The translations under genes were made by a program, and so were the position numbers. 64,000 nt of DNA, from contig NZ_QMEK01000004.1 in the NCBI RefSeq assembly GCF_003390845.1, positions 62,001 to 126,000 of the forward strand, given 5' to 3'. This document shows, piece after piece, positions 19,312 through 27,979 of this stretch. The notes under the pieces were generated by a model. It worked only from the letters and a program-made list of their open reading frames with translations, had not been told where the DNA came from and made no database searches. Position 1 is the first letter of the stretch; each line of letters opens with the position of its first letter. Source of the stretch: Tropicimonas sp. IMCC34043. GTDB taxonomy: Bacteria; Pseudomonadota; Alphaproteobacteria; Rhodobacterales; Rhodobacteraceae.

Positions 19312-19983
19312 TCAGGGCGCATCGGTTTCCTGCGTCGCGCCAAACCGCTGCTCGAAACACCAGCGCAGCGCGACGTCGAGATCGGCCATGGTGACGGGCA
19401 GGCCGAGATCGACGAGGCTTGTGACCCCGTGGCCGGTGATTCCGCAGGGCACGATGCCGCCGAAATGGTCAAGATCCGGTTCGACGTTGATCGCGATGCC
19501 GTGGAAACTGATCCATTTGCGCAGACGGATACCGATGGCGGCAATCTTGTCCTCGCGCGGGCTGCCGTCGGGCAGCAGCGGCTTTTCGGGGCGCGCGACC
19601 CAGACCCCGACGCGGCCGGGGCGGATCTCGCCACGGATGTTGAAGGTGTCGAGCGTGTCGATGACCCAGTTTTCGAGCGATTCGACAAAGGCCCGCACAT
19701 CCCGGCCGCGCCGGTTGAGGTCGAGCATGACATAGACCACGCGCTGCCCCGGGCCATGATAAGTATATTGTCCGCCGCGCCGGGTCTCAAAAACCGGGAA
19801 CCGATCGGGGTCTATCAGGTCCTGGCCGCGTGCCGAGGTGCCGGCGGTGTAAAGCGGGGGATGTTCGAGAAGCCAGACCGCCTCGTCCTCGGTGCCCGCG
19901 ATGATGCCGGCCACAAGGGCCTCCATCTCTGCCACGGCCTGCGGATAGGGCACGAGACCTTCGCGAATGATCCAGTTCACCAT
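19312..19983 (-). CDS. lipB: Octanoyltransferase LipB
   Basis: Transfers octanoyl groups from acyl carrier protein to lipoyl domains, the first step of de novo lipoylation. The 223-residue product has [20 protein letters not shown], the lysine in [10 protein letters not shown], and the catalytic cysteine in [16 protein letters not shown]. The ATG at 19983 gives [14 protein letters not shown] two codons upstream at 19989 is also possible. Confidence 0.95.
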   Translation of the reverse strand: MVNWIIREGLVPYPQAVAEMEALVAGIIAGTEDEAVWLLEHPPLYTAGTSARGQDLIDPDRFPVFETRRGGQYTYHGPGQRVVYVMLDLNRRGRDVRAFVESLENWVIDTLDTFNIRGEIRPGRVGVWVARPEKPLLPDGSPREDKIAAIGIRLRKWISFHGIAINVEPDLDHFGGIVPCGITGHGVTSLVDLGLPVTMADLDVALRWCFEQRFGATQETDAP

Positions 19984-19989
19984 TGGCAC

Positions 19990-20329
19990 GGCCTCCCAAG
20001 GCTCGCTCGAATCGGTTCAGGGAGTGATCCATAGCCTGCATTTTCGAATCGGGCCATGGCCCGGGATGGAAACCCCCGCGGTTTTCGCCATCCTTTTCCT
20101 CGAGGCTTGTCCTGACGCGACACCGGCCCCCCGCATCCGCATCATTCGTCGCCATGATCCCGATCGCAGCGGCCACCGCCGAGGCCCGTCCGCGATGAAA
20201 ACGTGCCGTTCGAACCGGAAACTCGGGGCGCGGCGGCCCCCAAACGGGTCTGCGCCGGCGCGCGCTCGGGCTCTTTTCGATCCCTCGCAAAGCGGCGCCA
20301 TAAATCAGCGGCACGGGCAAAGAAACTGC
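19990..20329. other. Intergenic region between lipB and tRNA-Leu
   Basis: About 340 bases with no supported gene. Open frames in both directions have no protein pattern. The tRNA-Leu promoter lies at its right end and the lipB promoter should lie at its left, but no strong leftward match was seen. Confidence 0.4.
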
Positions 20330-20358
20330 TTTTCAATGTCTCGGGCCTTCGCTATCTA
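20330..20358 (+). promoter_or_regulatory. Likely promoter for tRNA-Leu and perhaps tig
   Basis: TTTTCA (20330-20335), a 17-base spacer and TATCTA (20353-20358). The tRNA 5' end is 22 bases downstream, a sensible distance for a short leader trimmed by RNase P. Because only 26 bases separate the tRNA from tig, this promoter may serve both. Confidence 0.45.
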
Positions 20359-20380
20359 CGCCCGGCCTACCTGATCACGT

Positions 20381-20467
20381 GCGGTCGTGGCGGAATTGGT
20401 AGACGCGCAGCGTTGAGGTCGCTGTGGGGTAACTCCCGTGGAAGTTCGAGTCTTCTCGACCGCACCA
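20381..20467 (+). tRNA. tRNA-Leu (anticodon GAG)
   Basis: An 87-base class II tRNA. The acceptor stem is GCGGTCG/CGACCGC, the D-arm region is GGCGGAATTGGTAGACGC, and the anticodon stem CAGCG/CGCTG carries loop TTGAGGT with GAG at 20415-20417. The long variable arm TGGGGTAACTCCCG is typical of leucine tRNAs, the T-arm has GTTCGAGTC, and CCA is encoded. Confidence 0.96.
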
Positions 20468-20493
20468 GACATTTTACGGAAAGACGAAGACCG

Positions 20494-21825
20494 ATGCAGG
20501 TGACCGAGACCCAGAACGAGGGCCTGAAGCGGGCCTATCAGATTACAATCACCGCGTCGGAACTCGATGCCAAGGTGAATGAGAAGCTGGCCGAGGCGCA
20601 GCCCGAAATCGAGATGAAGGGCTTCCGTAAAGGCAAGGTTCCGATGCCGCTGCTGAAAAAGCAGTACGGCACCCGTCTTATGGGCGAGGCCATGCAGGAA
20701 GCGGTCGATGGCGCGATGACCGAGCATCTGCAGAACACCGGCGACCGGCCGGCGATGCAGCCCGAGGTCAAGATGGAAGGCGAAAACTGGACGGAAGGCG
20801 ACGACGTTGTCGTGGCGCTGTCCTATGAAAAGCTTCCCGACATCGACCAGCCGGATTTCAGCACCGTCAAGCTCGAGAAGCTGGTGGTGAAGGCCGACGA
20901 CGAGGCCGTCGAGGAAGCCCTGAAGGGGCTGGCCGAACAGGTCAAGAATTTCGAGGACCGCGACGAGGGTGCCGTGGCCGAGTCGGGCGATCAGGTGACG
21001 ATGAATTTCGTCGGCCGGGTTGACGGCGAGGCCTTTGAAGGCGGCTCTGCCGAGGACTTTCCGCTGGTGCTGGGCTCGGGTCAGTTCATCCCCGGCTTTG
21101 AAGAGCAGCTGATCGGCGCCGCCGTCGGCGAAGAGCGTGACGTGACCGTGAGCTTCCCCGAAGCCTACGGTGCGGCTCATCTGGCCGGCAAGGAAGCCGT
21201 CTTCGCCTGCACCGTCAAGGCGGTGAAGGCACCGGTGAAAGCCGAGATTGACGACGAGGTTGCCAAGCAGTTCGGGGCCGAAAGCCTCGATGCGCTGAAG
21301 GAGCAGATCCGCGAACGTCTGGAAGCGGAATATGCCGGTGCTGTTCGGGCGGTGATGAAGCGCGGCCTGCTCGACAAGCTCGACGAACTGGTTGACTTCG
21401 AGCTGCCGTCGAACCTGGTCGAGGCCGAAGCGCAGCAGATCGCGCATCAGTTCTGGCATGACGAAAATCCGGACGTGCACGGCCACGACCACCCCGAGAT
21501 CGACGTGACGGACGAGCACAAGCGTCTGGCCCAGCGTCGGGTCAAGCTGGGGCTGCTTCTGGCGGAACTCGGCCAGAAAAACGAGATCACGGTCTCGGAT
21601 GCCGAAATGACCCAGGCGGTCATGAACCAGGCGCGTCAGTATCCGGGCCAGGAGCGCGAGTTCTTCGAATTCGTCCAGAAGAACGGTCAGATGCAGCAGC
21701 AGATCCGCGCGCCTCTGTTCGAGGAAAAGGTTGTCGACTATATCTTCGAACTGGCCCAGATCGAAGAGGTCGAGGCCGACAAGGAGACGCTGAAGGAAGC
21801 CGTGGACAAGCTCGACGAAGAGTGA
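20494..21825 (+). CDS. tig: Trigger factor, ribosome-associated chaperone and peptidyl-prolyl isomerase
   Basis: Binds nascent chains at the ribosome exit tunnel and catalyses proline isomerisation. The 443-residue product has the three family parts. The N-terminal ribosome-binding domain holds the signature [12 protein letters not shown] near residue 45. The FKBP-type isomerase domain spans about residues 155-245 ([28 protein letters not shown]). The C-terminal substrate-cradle is helical, with a His-rich insert [14 protein letters not shown] near residue 325. The ATG at 20494 follows GGAAAGACGAAG. Only 26 bases separate it from the end of tRNA-Leu, so the mRNA is probably processed from a tRNA-mRNA precursor. 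Confidence 0.97.
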   Translation: MQVTETQNEGLKRAYQITITASELDAKVNEKLAEAQPEIEMKGFRKGKVPMPLLKKQYGTRLMGEAMQEAVDGAMTEHLQNTGDRPAMQPEVKMEGENWTEGDDVVVALSYEKLPDIDQPDFSTVKLEKLVVKADDEAVEEALKGLAEQVKNFEDRDEGAVAESGDQVTMNFVGRVDGEAFEGGSAEDFPLVLGSGQFIPGFEEQLIGAAVGEERDVTVSFPEAYGAAHLAGKEAVFACTVKAVKAPVKAEIDDEVAKQFGAESLDALKEQIRERLEAEYAGAVRAVMKRGLLDKLDELVDFELPSNLVEAEAQQIAHQFWHDENPDVHGHDHPEIDVTDEHKRLAQRRVKLGLLLAELGQKNEITVSDAEMTQAVMNQARQYPGQEREFFEFVQKNGQMQQQIRAPLFEEKVVDYIFELAQIEEVEADKETLKEAVDKLDEE

Positions 21826-21853
21826 CCCGCCGGAACCTTCCGCTGAAGTTTGA

Positions 21854-21879
21854 AACGCCGCCCCTCCGGGCGGCGTTTT
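21854..21879 (+). terminator. Rho-independent terminator after tig
   Basis: A 10-bp stem AACGCCGCCC/GGGCGGCGTT with loop CTCC, followed by TTTTCG, 28 bases after the tig stop. Confidence 0.88.
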
Positions 21880-22052
21880 CGTTCCGGGGCCAATGCGACG
21901 CCAGCGGGGCCGACTATGGCAATGTCTCTTTTCAGTCACCCTTCGGTTGATATTTCCACCAGGACGTTCGCCGTCGTGGCGATATTCCGATGCGCGGCAC
22001 TACGATTGCCCTGGCCCATAGATAAGGCGAGAATAGCAGCGGGGCGTGTGTC

Positions 22053-23198
22053 ATGCTTTTCCGAAGCCACTGCCGACTGACAGGTTTTCCCCTTTTGGGC
22101 TGTGTCCTGGGCGGGATATTGTTCTGTCTCGGGGTCATGCCGCTTCTTGCGCAGGAGGTGCCGCCTGCGGCCGCCGAACCCGCGCAGGCGAATGATGACA
22201 TTACCTATCGGGTCGGCATCATCGACAGCCCGCCATTCGTGATGAATGCGACCACCGACCCATCGGGCATCGCCATCGAGTTGTGGGAGAGCGTCGCCAA
22301 GGATCGGGGCTACGAGTTCAACTACATTGTCTATCCGTCGATCCGCGAGATCCTGCGCGCGACGCGGGCCAGCGAGATCGATGTCGCCGTTGCGGACATG
22401 ACGATTACCCGCGAGCGCGCCGAGACGATGAACTTCACCCAGCCGTGGTATGACGGCGGTCTGCGGATAATGGTCGATGAACCGTCGCAGGGCGGTTTGC
22501 GGCGTCTGTTCAACGGCCTGCGCGATGCCGGATTCCTGCGCTACTACGCCTGGATCGGTGGCCTGATCCTTGTCGGAACGCTGGGGCTCACGCTGTTTGA
22601 CCGCCGCTATACCCCGAACTATCCCGCCCGCTGGCGCGACGGCCTGGCCGAAAGTTTCTACAACATCATGTCGATCGCGACGAGCGGCAAGATGCCGAAC
22701 CGCGCCCATCTATTCGGTTGGATCGGGCGGGTCTGGCAGGCCATATGGCTGGTCGGCGGTGTCGCTGTCGTGGCCTTCGTAACCTCGTCGGTGACGAGCG
22801 TGATGACGACCCAGTCGCTGGAACGCCAGATCAACAGCCTGGAGGACCTGCCGGGCAAGACTGTGGCGGTGCTCGATGGCAGCGTGGCCGAGGATGTCGC
22901 CTATGAGCGGGGGCTGGACGTTGTGGTCTATAACACGATGGGAGAGGCGACCGAGGCGCTTCACACCGACGCGATCGACGCACTGGTCGGCGACGCCCCG
23001 CTGCTGGAATACTATGCGGTATCGCACCCCGAGGATTCGCTCGATGTTGTCGGACCCATCTTCCATCCGGTCAAATATGGCTTTGCTGTGCCGCTCGACA
23101 GCCCGCTGACCCGAGACCTGACGCTCGAGGTTCTCGACGCGCAGGAGGCGGAGGAGGTTCAGGCGCTTCAGAACGAGTATTTTGGACCGCGCGACTGA
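22053..23198 (+). CDS. Prokaryotic ionotropic glutamate-receptor-like channel with non-canonical pore
   Basis: 381 residues with the GluR0-like order: leader helix (about 10-33), ligand-binding half S1 (48-150), helix M1 (164-183), re-entrant pore segment (199-215), helix M2 (228-251), ligand-binding half S2 (260-378). S1 has YRVGIIDSPPFVMN and DVAVADMTITRERAE (the conserved Arg-containing ligand site); S2 has GKTVAVLDGS and DALVGDAPLLEYY. In GluR0 the pore carries a K+-channel filter TVGYGD; here the equivalent position reads IATSGKMP, so K+ selectivity is unlikely. The alternative is a solute-binding protein with a membrane insert that signals rather than conducts. It has no operon partners and its neighbours are housekeeping genes. 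Confidence 0.8.
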   Translation: MLFRSHCRLTGFPLLGCVLGGILFCLGVMPLLAQEVPPAAAEPAQANDDITYRVGIIDSPPFVMNATTDPSGIAIELWESVAKDRGYEFNYIVYPSIREILRATRASEIDVAVADMTITRERAETMNFTQPWYDGGLRIMVDEPSQGGLRRLFNGLRDAGFLRYYAWIGGLILVGTLGLTLFDRRYTPNYPARWRDGLAESFYNIMSIATSGKMPNRAHLFGWIGRVWQAIWLVGGVAVVAFVTSSVTSVMTTQSLERQINSLEDLPGKTVAVLDGSVAEDVAYERGLDVVVYNTMGEATEALHTDAIDALVGDAPLLEYYAVSHPEDSLDVVGPIFHPVKYGFAVPLDSPLTRDLTLEVLDAQEAEEVQALQNEYFGPRD

Positions 23199-23262
23199 GG
23201 AGGCGCAGCGTTGCGTTCGGCAGCGCTCCGATTCAGGTGATCCGGCGTCCGGCAGAAATGAA

Positions 23263-23294
23263 ACGGGCCGCACCGAGTGTTCGGTGCGGCCCGT
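23263..23294 (-). terminator. Bidirectional hairpin terminator between the channel gene and rplI
   Basis: A perfect 14-bp stem ACGGGCCGCACCGA/TCGGTGCGGCCCGT around a 4-base loop. On the minus strand it is followed by TTTCATTT, which fits termination of the rpsF-rpsR-rplI transcript. It also lies 65 bases past the rightward channel gene, though the plus-strand T content is weaker. Confidence 0.82.
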
Positions 23295-23316
23295 CTGATT
23301 GCGATGTCGAAAAGCC

Positions 23317-23931
23317 TCAGTCGGAGCTTTCCGGGGTCTGGACGAGGTTGTCGTCCGAATCTTCGTCATCGAGACCGGCGGCCCCCATATCGTCAAAGAG
23401 CTCGGCAATCTCGAATTCGGCCGCGGCCTCTTCCTCGGCTGCCAGTTCCTGGATCGACTTGCCCGAGGACTGTAGTTCTGCCTCTTCGATCGAACGGGCG
23501 ACGTTGAGAACGATCACCACTTCGACTTCCGGGTGCAGGTTGACGTGCACGTCGTGCAGGCCCAGTTCCTTGATCGGACGGGCGAGCGCGACCTGCTTCT
23601 TGTCGAGGCTGAAGCCGTTTTCGGTCGCAGCATCCGCAGCATCGCGCGGGGTCACCGAGCCATAGAGCGCGCCGGCGTCCGATGCCGAGCGAATCAGCAC
23701 GAACTTCTGGCCGTCGAGACGGGCCGCGAGCTTTTCGGCTTCGGCCTTCGTTTCGAGGTTGCGGGCCTCGAGCTGGGCGCGCTCGACGTCAAAGCGCGCC
23801 TTGTTGGTTTCCGAGGCGCGCAGCGCCTTGCCTTGCGGCAGCAGGAAGTTGCGGGCGTAACCGTCCTTGACCGAGACGACCTCACCCATCTGGCCAAGCT
23901 TGGCCACACGTTCGAGAAGAATGACATCCAT
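23317..23931 (-). CDS. rplI: 50S ribosomal protein L9
   Basis: 204 residues. The N-terminal rRNA-binding domain starts [19 protein letters not shown] and carries the signature [17 protein letters not shown] long central helix follows, then the C-terminal domain with [16 protein letters not shown]. The last 50 residues form an acidic, low-complexity extension ([16 protein letters not shown] and onward) that makes it longer than the usual 150 residues. Extended L9 proteins are common in Rhodobacterales. Last gene of the rpsF-rpsR-rplI operon. Confidence 0.97.
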   Translation of the reverse strand: MDVILLERVAKLGQMGEVVSVKDGYARNFLLPQGKALRASETNKARFDVERAQLEARNLETKAEAEKLAARLDGQKFVLIRSASDAGALYGSVTPRDAADAATENGFSLDKKQVALARPIKELGLHDVHVNLHPEVEVVIVLNVARSIEEAELQSSGKSIQELAAEEEAAAEFEIAELFDDMGAAGLDDEDSDDNLVQTPESSD

Positions 23932-23943
23932 GATCAGGACTCC

Positions 23944-24171
23944 TTACTTCACGGCATAAGGCAGAAGGGCCAGGAACCGTGCGCGTTTGATCGCACGGGC
24001 CAGCTCGCGCTGCTTTTTGGCCGAGACGGCGGTGATGCGGGAGGGCACGATCTTGCCACGTTCGGAAACGTAGCGCTGCAGCAGACGCGTGTCCTTGTAG
24101 TCGATTTTCGGCGCATTATCACCCGAGAAGGGGCAGACCTTGCGGCGGCGGAAAAACGGTTTTGTAGCCAT
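23944..24171 (-). CDS. rpsR: 30S ribosomal protein S18
   Basis: 75 residues, typical length. The signature region is [25 protein letters not shown], and the conserved N-terminal [10 protein letters not shown] is present. It lies between rpsF and rplI, the standard order; S18 and S6 contact each other on the small-subunit platform. Confidence 0.98.
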   Translation of the reverse strand: MATKPFFRRRKVCPFSGDNAPKIDYKDTRLLQRYVSERGKIVPSRITAVSAKKQRELARAIKRARFLALLPYAVK

Positions 24172-24200
24172 TTGTTACGGTCCTTTCCTGAGGTGATGGA

Positions 24201-24623
24201 TCAACGACGTTCGCGGCGGTCGCCACGATCACCACGATCTCCGCGGTCGCCCCGGTCACCACGATCCCCGCGGTCGCCACGATCTCCGCGGTCACGTTCG
24301 TCGCGCTTCTGCATCTGGACCGAGGGCCCTTCGACGTGCTCGTCGACCTTGATGGTCAGAACGCGCATCACATCGTCATGCAGCCGCATCAGGCGTTCCA
24401 TCTCCTGCACGGCCGGCGCGGGCGCGTCGGTCCTGAGGAAGGCATAATGGCCCTTGCGGTTCTTGTTGATCTTGTAGGCCATGGTCTTCACGCCCCAGTA
24501 TTCCTGGTCGATGACCTTGCCGCCGTTGTCGGAAAGGATGGCACCGAAGTGCTCGATCAGTCCTTCGGCCTGCGCAGAGGAAAGATCCTGGCGCGCAATG
24601 AAGACATGCTCGTAAAGCGGCAT
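24201..24623 (-). CDS. rpsF: 30S ribosomal protein S6 with RGD-repeat tail
   Basis: 140 residues from the ATG at 24623 ([13 protein letters not shown]). The S6 ferredoxin-like fold occupies about residues 1-95, including [21 protein letters not shown]. The C-terminal tail is charged and contains seven consecutive Arg-Gly-Asp triplets before ending RRERR. Extended charged S6 tails occur in many bacteria and vary in length; in E. coli the tail is a site of glutamate addition. First gene of the operon. An ATG 11 codons upstream gives poor homology and was not used. Confidence 0.96.
   Translation of the reverse strand: MPLYEHVFIARQDLSSAQAEGLIEHFGAILSDNGGKVIDQEYWGVKTMAYKINKNRKGHYAFLRTDAPAPAVQEMERLMRLHDDVMRVLTIKVDEHVEGPSVQMQKRDERDRGDRGDRGDRGDRGDRGDRGDRGDRRERR
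24219..24281 (-). repeat. Tandem 9-base repeat encoding (Arg-Gly-Asp)x7
   Basis: Seven in-frame 9-base units in the 3' end of rpsF, each encoding RGD with synonymous third-base variation (GGTGATCGT-like units read on the minus strand). The variation argues for an old, selected coding repeat rather than very recent slippage, but copy number could still vary among strains. Confidence 0.85.
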
Positions 24624-24906
24624 GTGTGCTCCTGTCATTTCTATAGCGGCCTTCATAGGACGGGGCCGGTCTCCGCTTCCCGTCCACGAGAGGCGCCGCT
24701 GGTCACGTAGCTTGCGGAGATGGGCGCTGTTACGTCAAAGCGCGCGCCGATGCAAGCTGCTTTGGCCCCTCTGGCGCGGTCGGACAGGATTGCTGCGGGA
24801 TGCGCGCGGGCGCCTATGCTGCTGTGCGGCAGTGCGGAATTTCACATCCGGACGCATGCGGCCATGTCCAGTGCATCGTTTTAAAAACTGCAAAGGACCT
24901 GCACGA

Positions 24907-25488
24907 ATGACCTTCCCCCTCCGGACCACAGCGCTTGCCGCGATCGTCTCGCTTGCCGCAACGATGACCGCTTCCGCCGAGACATACGATCTCGATCCAA
25001 GCCACAGCCAGATCGTGTTCACCTATTCCCACCTCGGCTTTTCGACCACCACCGGCATGTTCTCGGGCTTCGAGGGCACGATCGACTGGGACAAGGAAGA
25101 TCCGTCGAAAAGCTCGGTCGAGGTTACGCTGCCGGTCCTGAGCATGTTCACCGGATGGGAGGCACGTGACGAGCATTTCATGTCCGGCGACTTCTTTGGC
25201 GCCAAGGAAGGCGACATGATCAGCTTCAAGTCGACAGGCATCGAACTGACGGGCGAGAACACCGGCAAGATTACGGGCGTGCTGGCCATGAACGGTGTCG
25301 AGAAGGACGTCGTGCTGGATGCCAAACTGGATCAGGCCGGCATGCACCCGATGGAAAACAAGGAATGGGCCGGGTTCAGCGCCACGACCACGGTCAAGCG
25401 GTCGGACTATGGCCTTGGGCTTTATGCGCCCTACATCAGCGACGATGTGCAGGTCGCGATCTCGATCGAGGCGATGAAGGCCGAGTAA
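24907..25488 (+). CDS. YceI family periplasmic lipid-binding protein
   Basis: A 193-residue exported protein with a signal peptide ending near MTASAETYD. The YceI lipocalin-like domain starts YDLDPSHSQIVFTYSHLGFSTT and contains WEARDEHFMSGDFFGAK and GVLAMNGVEKDVVLDA, the family landmarks. Members bind isoprenoid chains; the physiological role is unsettled. It converges on a gene for a cytochrome b561-YceI fusion across a shared hairpin. Confidence 0.94.
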   Translation: MTFPLRTTALAAIVSLAATMTASAETYDLDPSHSQIVFTYSHLGFSTTTGMFSGFEGTIDWDKEDPSKSSVEVTLPVLSMFTGWEARDEHFMSGDFFGAKEGDMISFKSTGIELTGENTGKITGVLAMNGVEKDVVLDAKLDQAGMHPMENKEWAGFSATTTVKRSDYGLGLYAPYISDDVQVAISIEAMKAE

Positions 25489-25510
25489 TCGCTGCCTGAA
25501 TTTGAAACGG

Positions 25511-25542
25511 AAACGGCCGCCGGAGCGATCCGGCGGCCGTTT
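25511..25542. terminator. Bidirectional terminator between yceI and the b561-YceI fusion gene
   Basis: A perfect 14-bp stem AAACGGCCGCCGGA/TCCGGCGGCCGTTT with loop GCGA. The A-rich left and T-rich right flanks allow termination from both sides; both genes end within 25 bases of it. Confidence 0.85.
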
Positions 25543-25560
25543 GCATTTGGGGGCAGGGCG

Positions 25561-26763
25561 TCAGCGCACGCGATGTGCGGTCAGCGCGATCTCGACGGCC
25601 ACATCAAAGCCCAGCGTCGTGTCTGCAGCCTGACTGTCGCCGATGTGGAATGTCCGCCGGTCAAGCGTGGTGGCGCCCGCCATCACTGCGGTGTCGCCGT
25701 CGATCTGGAGTGTGAACGGCAATGCGACCGGCACCTCGACCCCGCGCAGGGTCAGGCTGCCCTCTGCCAGATAGGTGCCATCGGGTCCGGGCAGCAGGTC
25801 GGCGCGGAAGGTTGCGGTCGGGAACTGCGCAGCGTCGAAATAGTCGGCGCCGAGCGCCTGGCTTGTGACCGAACCGAGGCTGAGCGAGCCGATGGCTATC
25901 GTGACCTCGGCGGTTCCGTGCGTGCCGTCTGTCGCCGTTTCGTCGAAATCTATTGCGGCTGTCCAGTCGGCGAAGGAGCCTGCGACCTCGGACCCCATCT
26001 GGCGCACGACGATCCCGAGCGTTCCTTCCTGAACCTGCCAGCCGGTTGCGACGTCATCGAGTGCGGCTGTCTGCGGTGGCTGCGCCTCGGGTGCGAATGC
26101 GCCGCCGAGGGCCGCGACGCCGAGCGCTGCGACGATCGCGGTCAGGACAATCGCCCCGGCCGGGCGGGCATGACGGGGGGCGGGATGGGCCGGCGCGGCG
26201 CGGTCGCCGCGCAGCATCCGCCGCAGCGTCGCGTCGCGGTCGATCACGTGGTGCTTGAGGGCGCCCGCGACATGCAGTCCGAGCGCGAGCACCAGCAGCA
26301 GGACAAAGACCAGATGCAGGCCCGAGAAGGCGGCAGAGACGGCTTCGGATTTCGGCACCAGTGGCAGCGACTGTCCGAAGGGCCACCAGATCGGCGCAAA
26401 GCCCGCGGTGGCGGCGTGGTGGATCCAGCCGGTCAGTGGCGTGGCGACAAGACAGACATAGAGCAGCCAGTGCACCGCCTCGGCCAGCGTGCTTTCAAGC
26501 CGCTTTTCGCCATTCAGAAGCGCCGGCCGCGGCTGCGTCGCGGCCCAGAGAATTCGGGCGAGCGCGAGGAAAAAGACGGTGACGCCAAGTGTCTTGTGCA
26601 GGCTGAAGAGCTGCGCCTTGGCTGCAAGCTGTCCGGCGGTCGCATAGGGCCACTGATCCGCAACGAGACCGAGAGGCAGGAGCACGAGGATCAGGAGGGC
26701 GACGAGCCAGTGCAGCGCGCGCGCGACGGCGCCATAGCTGCTGGTCGTGTTGCGAAGGGACAT
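25561..26763 (-). CDS. Cytochrome b561 domain fused to a YceI domain
   Basis: 400 residues. The N-terminal part (about 8-190) is a four-helix diheme cytochrome b561 with histidines in ARALHWLVALL, LHKTLGVTVF, EAVHWLLYVCL and LHVAGALKHHVIDRD, an inner-membrane electron carrier. A single helix near residues 210-230 leads to a periplasmic YceI domain (about 240-400) with FPTATFRADLL and GSLTLRGVEVPVALPF. The order suggests quinone or lipid-quinone electron chemistry with YceI holding an isoprenoid ligand; this is inference. The ATG at 26763 follows a purine-rich site and starts MSLRNTTSSYG. Confidence 0.92.
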   Translation of the reverse strand: MSLRNTTSSYGAVARALHWLVALLILVLLPLGLVADQWPYATAGQLAAKAQLFSLHKTLGVTVFFLALARILWAATQPRPALLNGEKRLESTLAEAVHWLLYVCLVATPLTGWIHHAATAGFAPIWWPFGQSLPLVPKSEAVSAAFSGLHLVFVLLLVLALGLHVAGALKHHVIDRDATLRRMLRGDRAAPAHPAPRHARPAGAIVLTAIVAALGVAALGGAFAPEAQPPQTAALDDVATGWQVQEGTLGIVVRQMGSEVAGSFADWTAAIDFDETATDGTHGTAEVTIAIGSLSLGSVTSQALGADYFDAAQFPTATFRADLLPGPDGTYLAEGSLTLRGVEVPVALPFTLQIDGDTAVMAGATTLDRRTFHIGDSQAADTTLGFDVAVEIALTAHRVR

Positions 26764-26926
26764 GGGGACTCCGGGAGTTGGGAACTTTGGAACTTTCCTG
26801 ACGATACTGCGATGCAGCATCCCGGCCCACGCCCCTGCGCGCACAGGCAATGTGCGCGTGGCCCGTCGCTTGTGAGGCGGCGCCCGAAACGTTAGAGGGG
26901 GCACAACATGAAGGAAGGGAGTGAGT

Positions 26927-27868
26927 ATGAGCCGAGCATTCGTGTTTCCGGGCCAGGGCGCGCAGACAATCGGGATGGGCAAGGCGCTGGCCGAGATCTA
27001 TCCGGCGGCCAGGGCCGTCTTCGATGAGGTCGACACAGCCCTTGGCGAACCGCTGTCAAAGCTGATCTGGGAGGGCGATATCGCCGAGCTGACGCTGACC
27101 GCGAATGCCCAGCCCGCGCTGATGGCGACCTCGATCGCGGCGATGCGGGCGCTTGGCGAGGAAGGCGTGGAGGTTACCGCGGCGGCCTTTGTGGCCGGGC
27201 ATTCGCTGGGCGAATATTCGGCGCTTTGCGCGGCAGGCGCCCTGGGACTGGCCGATACGGCACGGCTGCTGCGAATCCGCGGCAAGGCAATGCAGCAGGC
27301 GGTGCCCGTGGGCGAGGGCGCGATGGCCGCGATCCTGGGGCTCGGGCTGGCGGAGGTGATCGAGATTGCGGCCGAGGCGGCGCAGGGCGAGGTCTGTGCT
27401 GCGGCGAATGACAACGACCCGGCCCAGGTGGTGGTCTCGGGCACCAGGGCGGCCGTGGAACGTGCCGCGGTGATCGCCAAGGAAAAGGGCGCCAAGCGGG
27501 CGCTGATGCTGCCGGTGTCCGCGCCCTTCCATTGCGCACTGATGCAGCCCGCGGCCGAGGCGATGGCCGAGGCGTTGGCGGGGGTTGAAATCGGGACGCC
27601 CCGCGTGCCGCTGGTCGCCAATGTGCGGGCCGAGGCGGTGAGCTATCCCGAGGAAATCCGCGCATTGCTGGTCGAGCAGGTGACCCATTCGGTGCGCTGG
27701 CGCGAATCCGTCCAGTGGATGGCGGCGCAGGGTGTGACCGAAATCTGGGAAATCGGCGCCGGCAAGGCGCTGAGCGGCATGGTGAAGCGGATCGAGAAAT
27801 CTATCGTTGTGCGCGCCGTGGGCAGCCCCGAGGATGTGGCCGCGGCGGCGGCAAGCCTGGACGGCTGA
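26927..27868 (+). CDS. fabD: Malonyl-CoA:ACP transacylase FabD
   Basis: Loads malonyl groups onto acyl carrier protein for fatty acid synthesis. 313 residues, with FVFPGQGAQTIGMGK at the N-terminus, the catalytic serine in GHSLGEYSAL, the substrate-binding Arg in LLRIRGKAMQ and the catalytic histidine in VSAPFHCALM. The ATG at 26927 is preferred to the GTG at 26921 because AAGGAAGGGAG lies at the right distance. fabG follows 111 bases later, after a dispersed repeat. Confidence 0.97.
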   Translation: MSRAFVFPGQGAQTIGMGKALAEIYPAARAVFDEVDTALGEPLSKLIWEGDIAELTLTANAQPALMATSIAAMRALGEEGVEVTAAAFVAGHSLGEYSALCAAGALGLADTARLLRIRGKAMQQAVPVGEGAMAAILGLGLAEVIEIAAEAAQGEVCAAANDNDPAQVVVSGTRAAVERAAVIAKEKGAKRALMLPVSAPFHCALMQPAAEAMAEALAGVEIGTPRVPLVANVRAEAVSYPEEIRALLVEQVTHSVRWRESVQWMAAQGVTEIWEIGAGKALSGMVKRIEKSIVVRAVGSPEDVAAAAASLDG

Positions 27869-27930
27869 GCCGAAGGGCGGTGCCGCCCGTGGCAGCGGCC
27901 GCGGGGGTTTTGCACCCCCGCACCCCCGCA

Positions 27931-27952
27931 GGATATTTTGAAACAGAAGAAG
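27931..27952 (+). repeat. Dispersed intergenic repeat, copy 1
   Basis: Core GGATATTTTGAAACAGAAGA (continuing AG) preceded by a C-rich run and by GC hairpins such as GCGGGGG/CCCCCGC at about 27900-27926. It begins 62 bases after the fabD stop. Two further copies lie at 33732 (plus) and 55725 (minus). All three sit just past the stop codon of a gene, in the sense direction of that gene. Confidence 0.7.
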
Positions 27953-27979
27953 GCGCGGTGGCGCAGGCAGGAGATGACG

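Noticed and set aside
24201-24300. CRISPR-like array in the short repeats near 24.2 kb
   Set aside because: Units are 9 bases, in frame and without spacers; they encode the RGD tail of S6.
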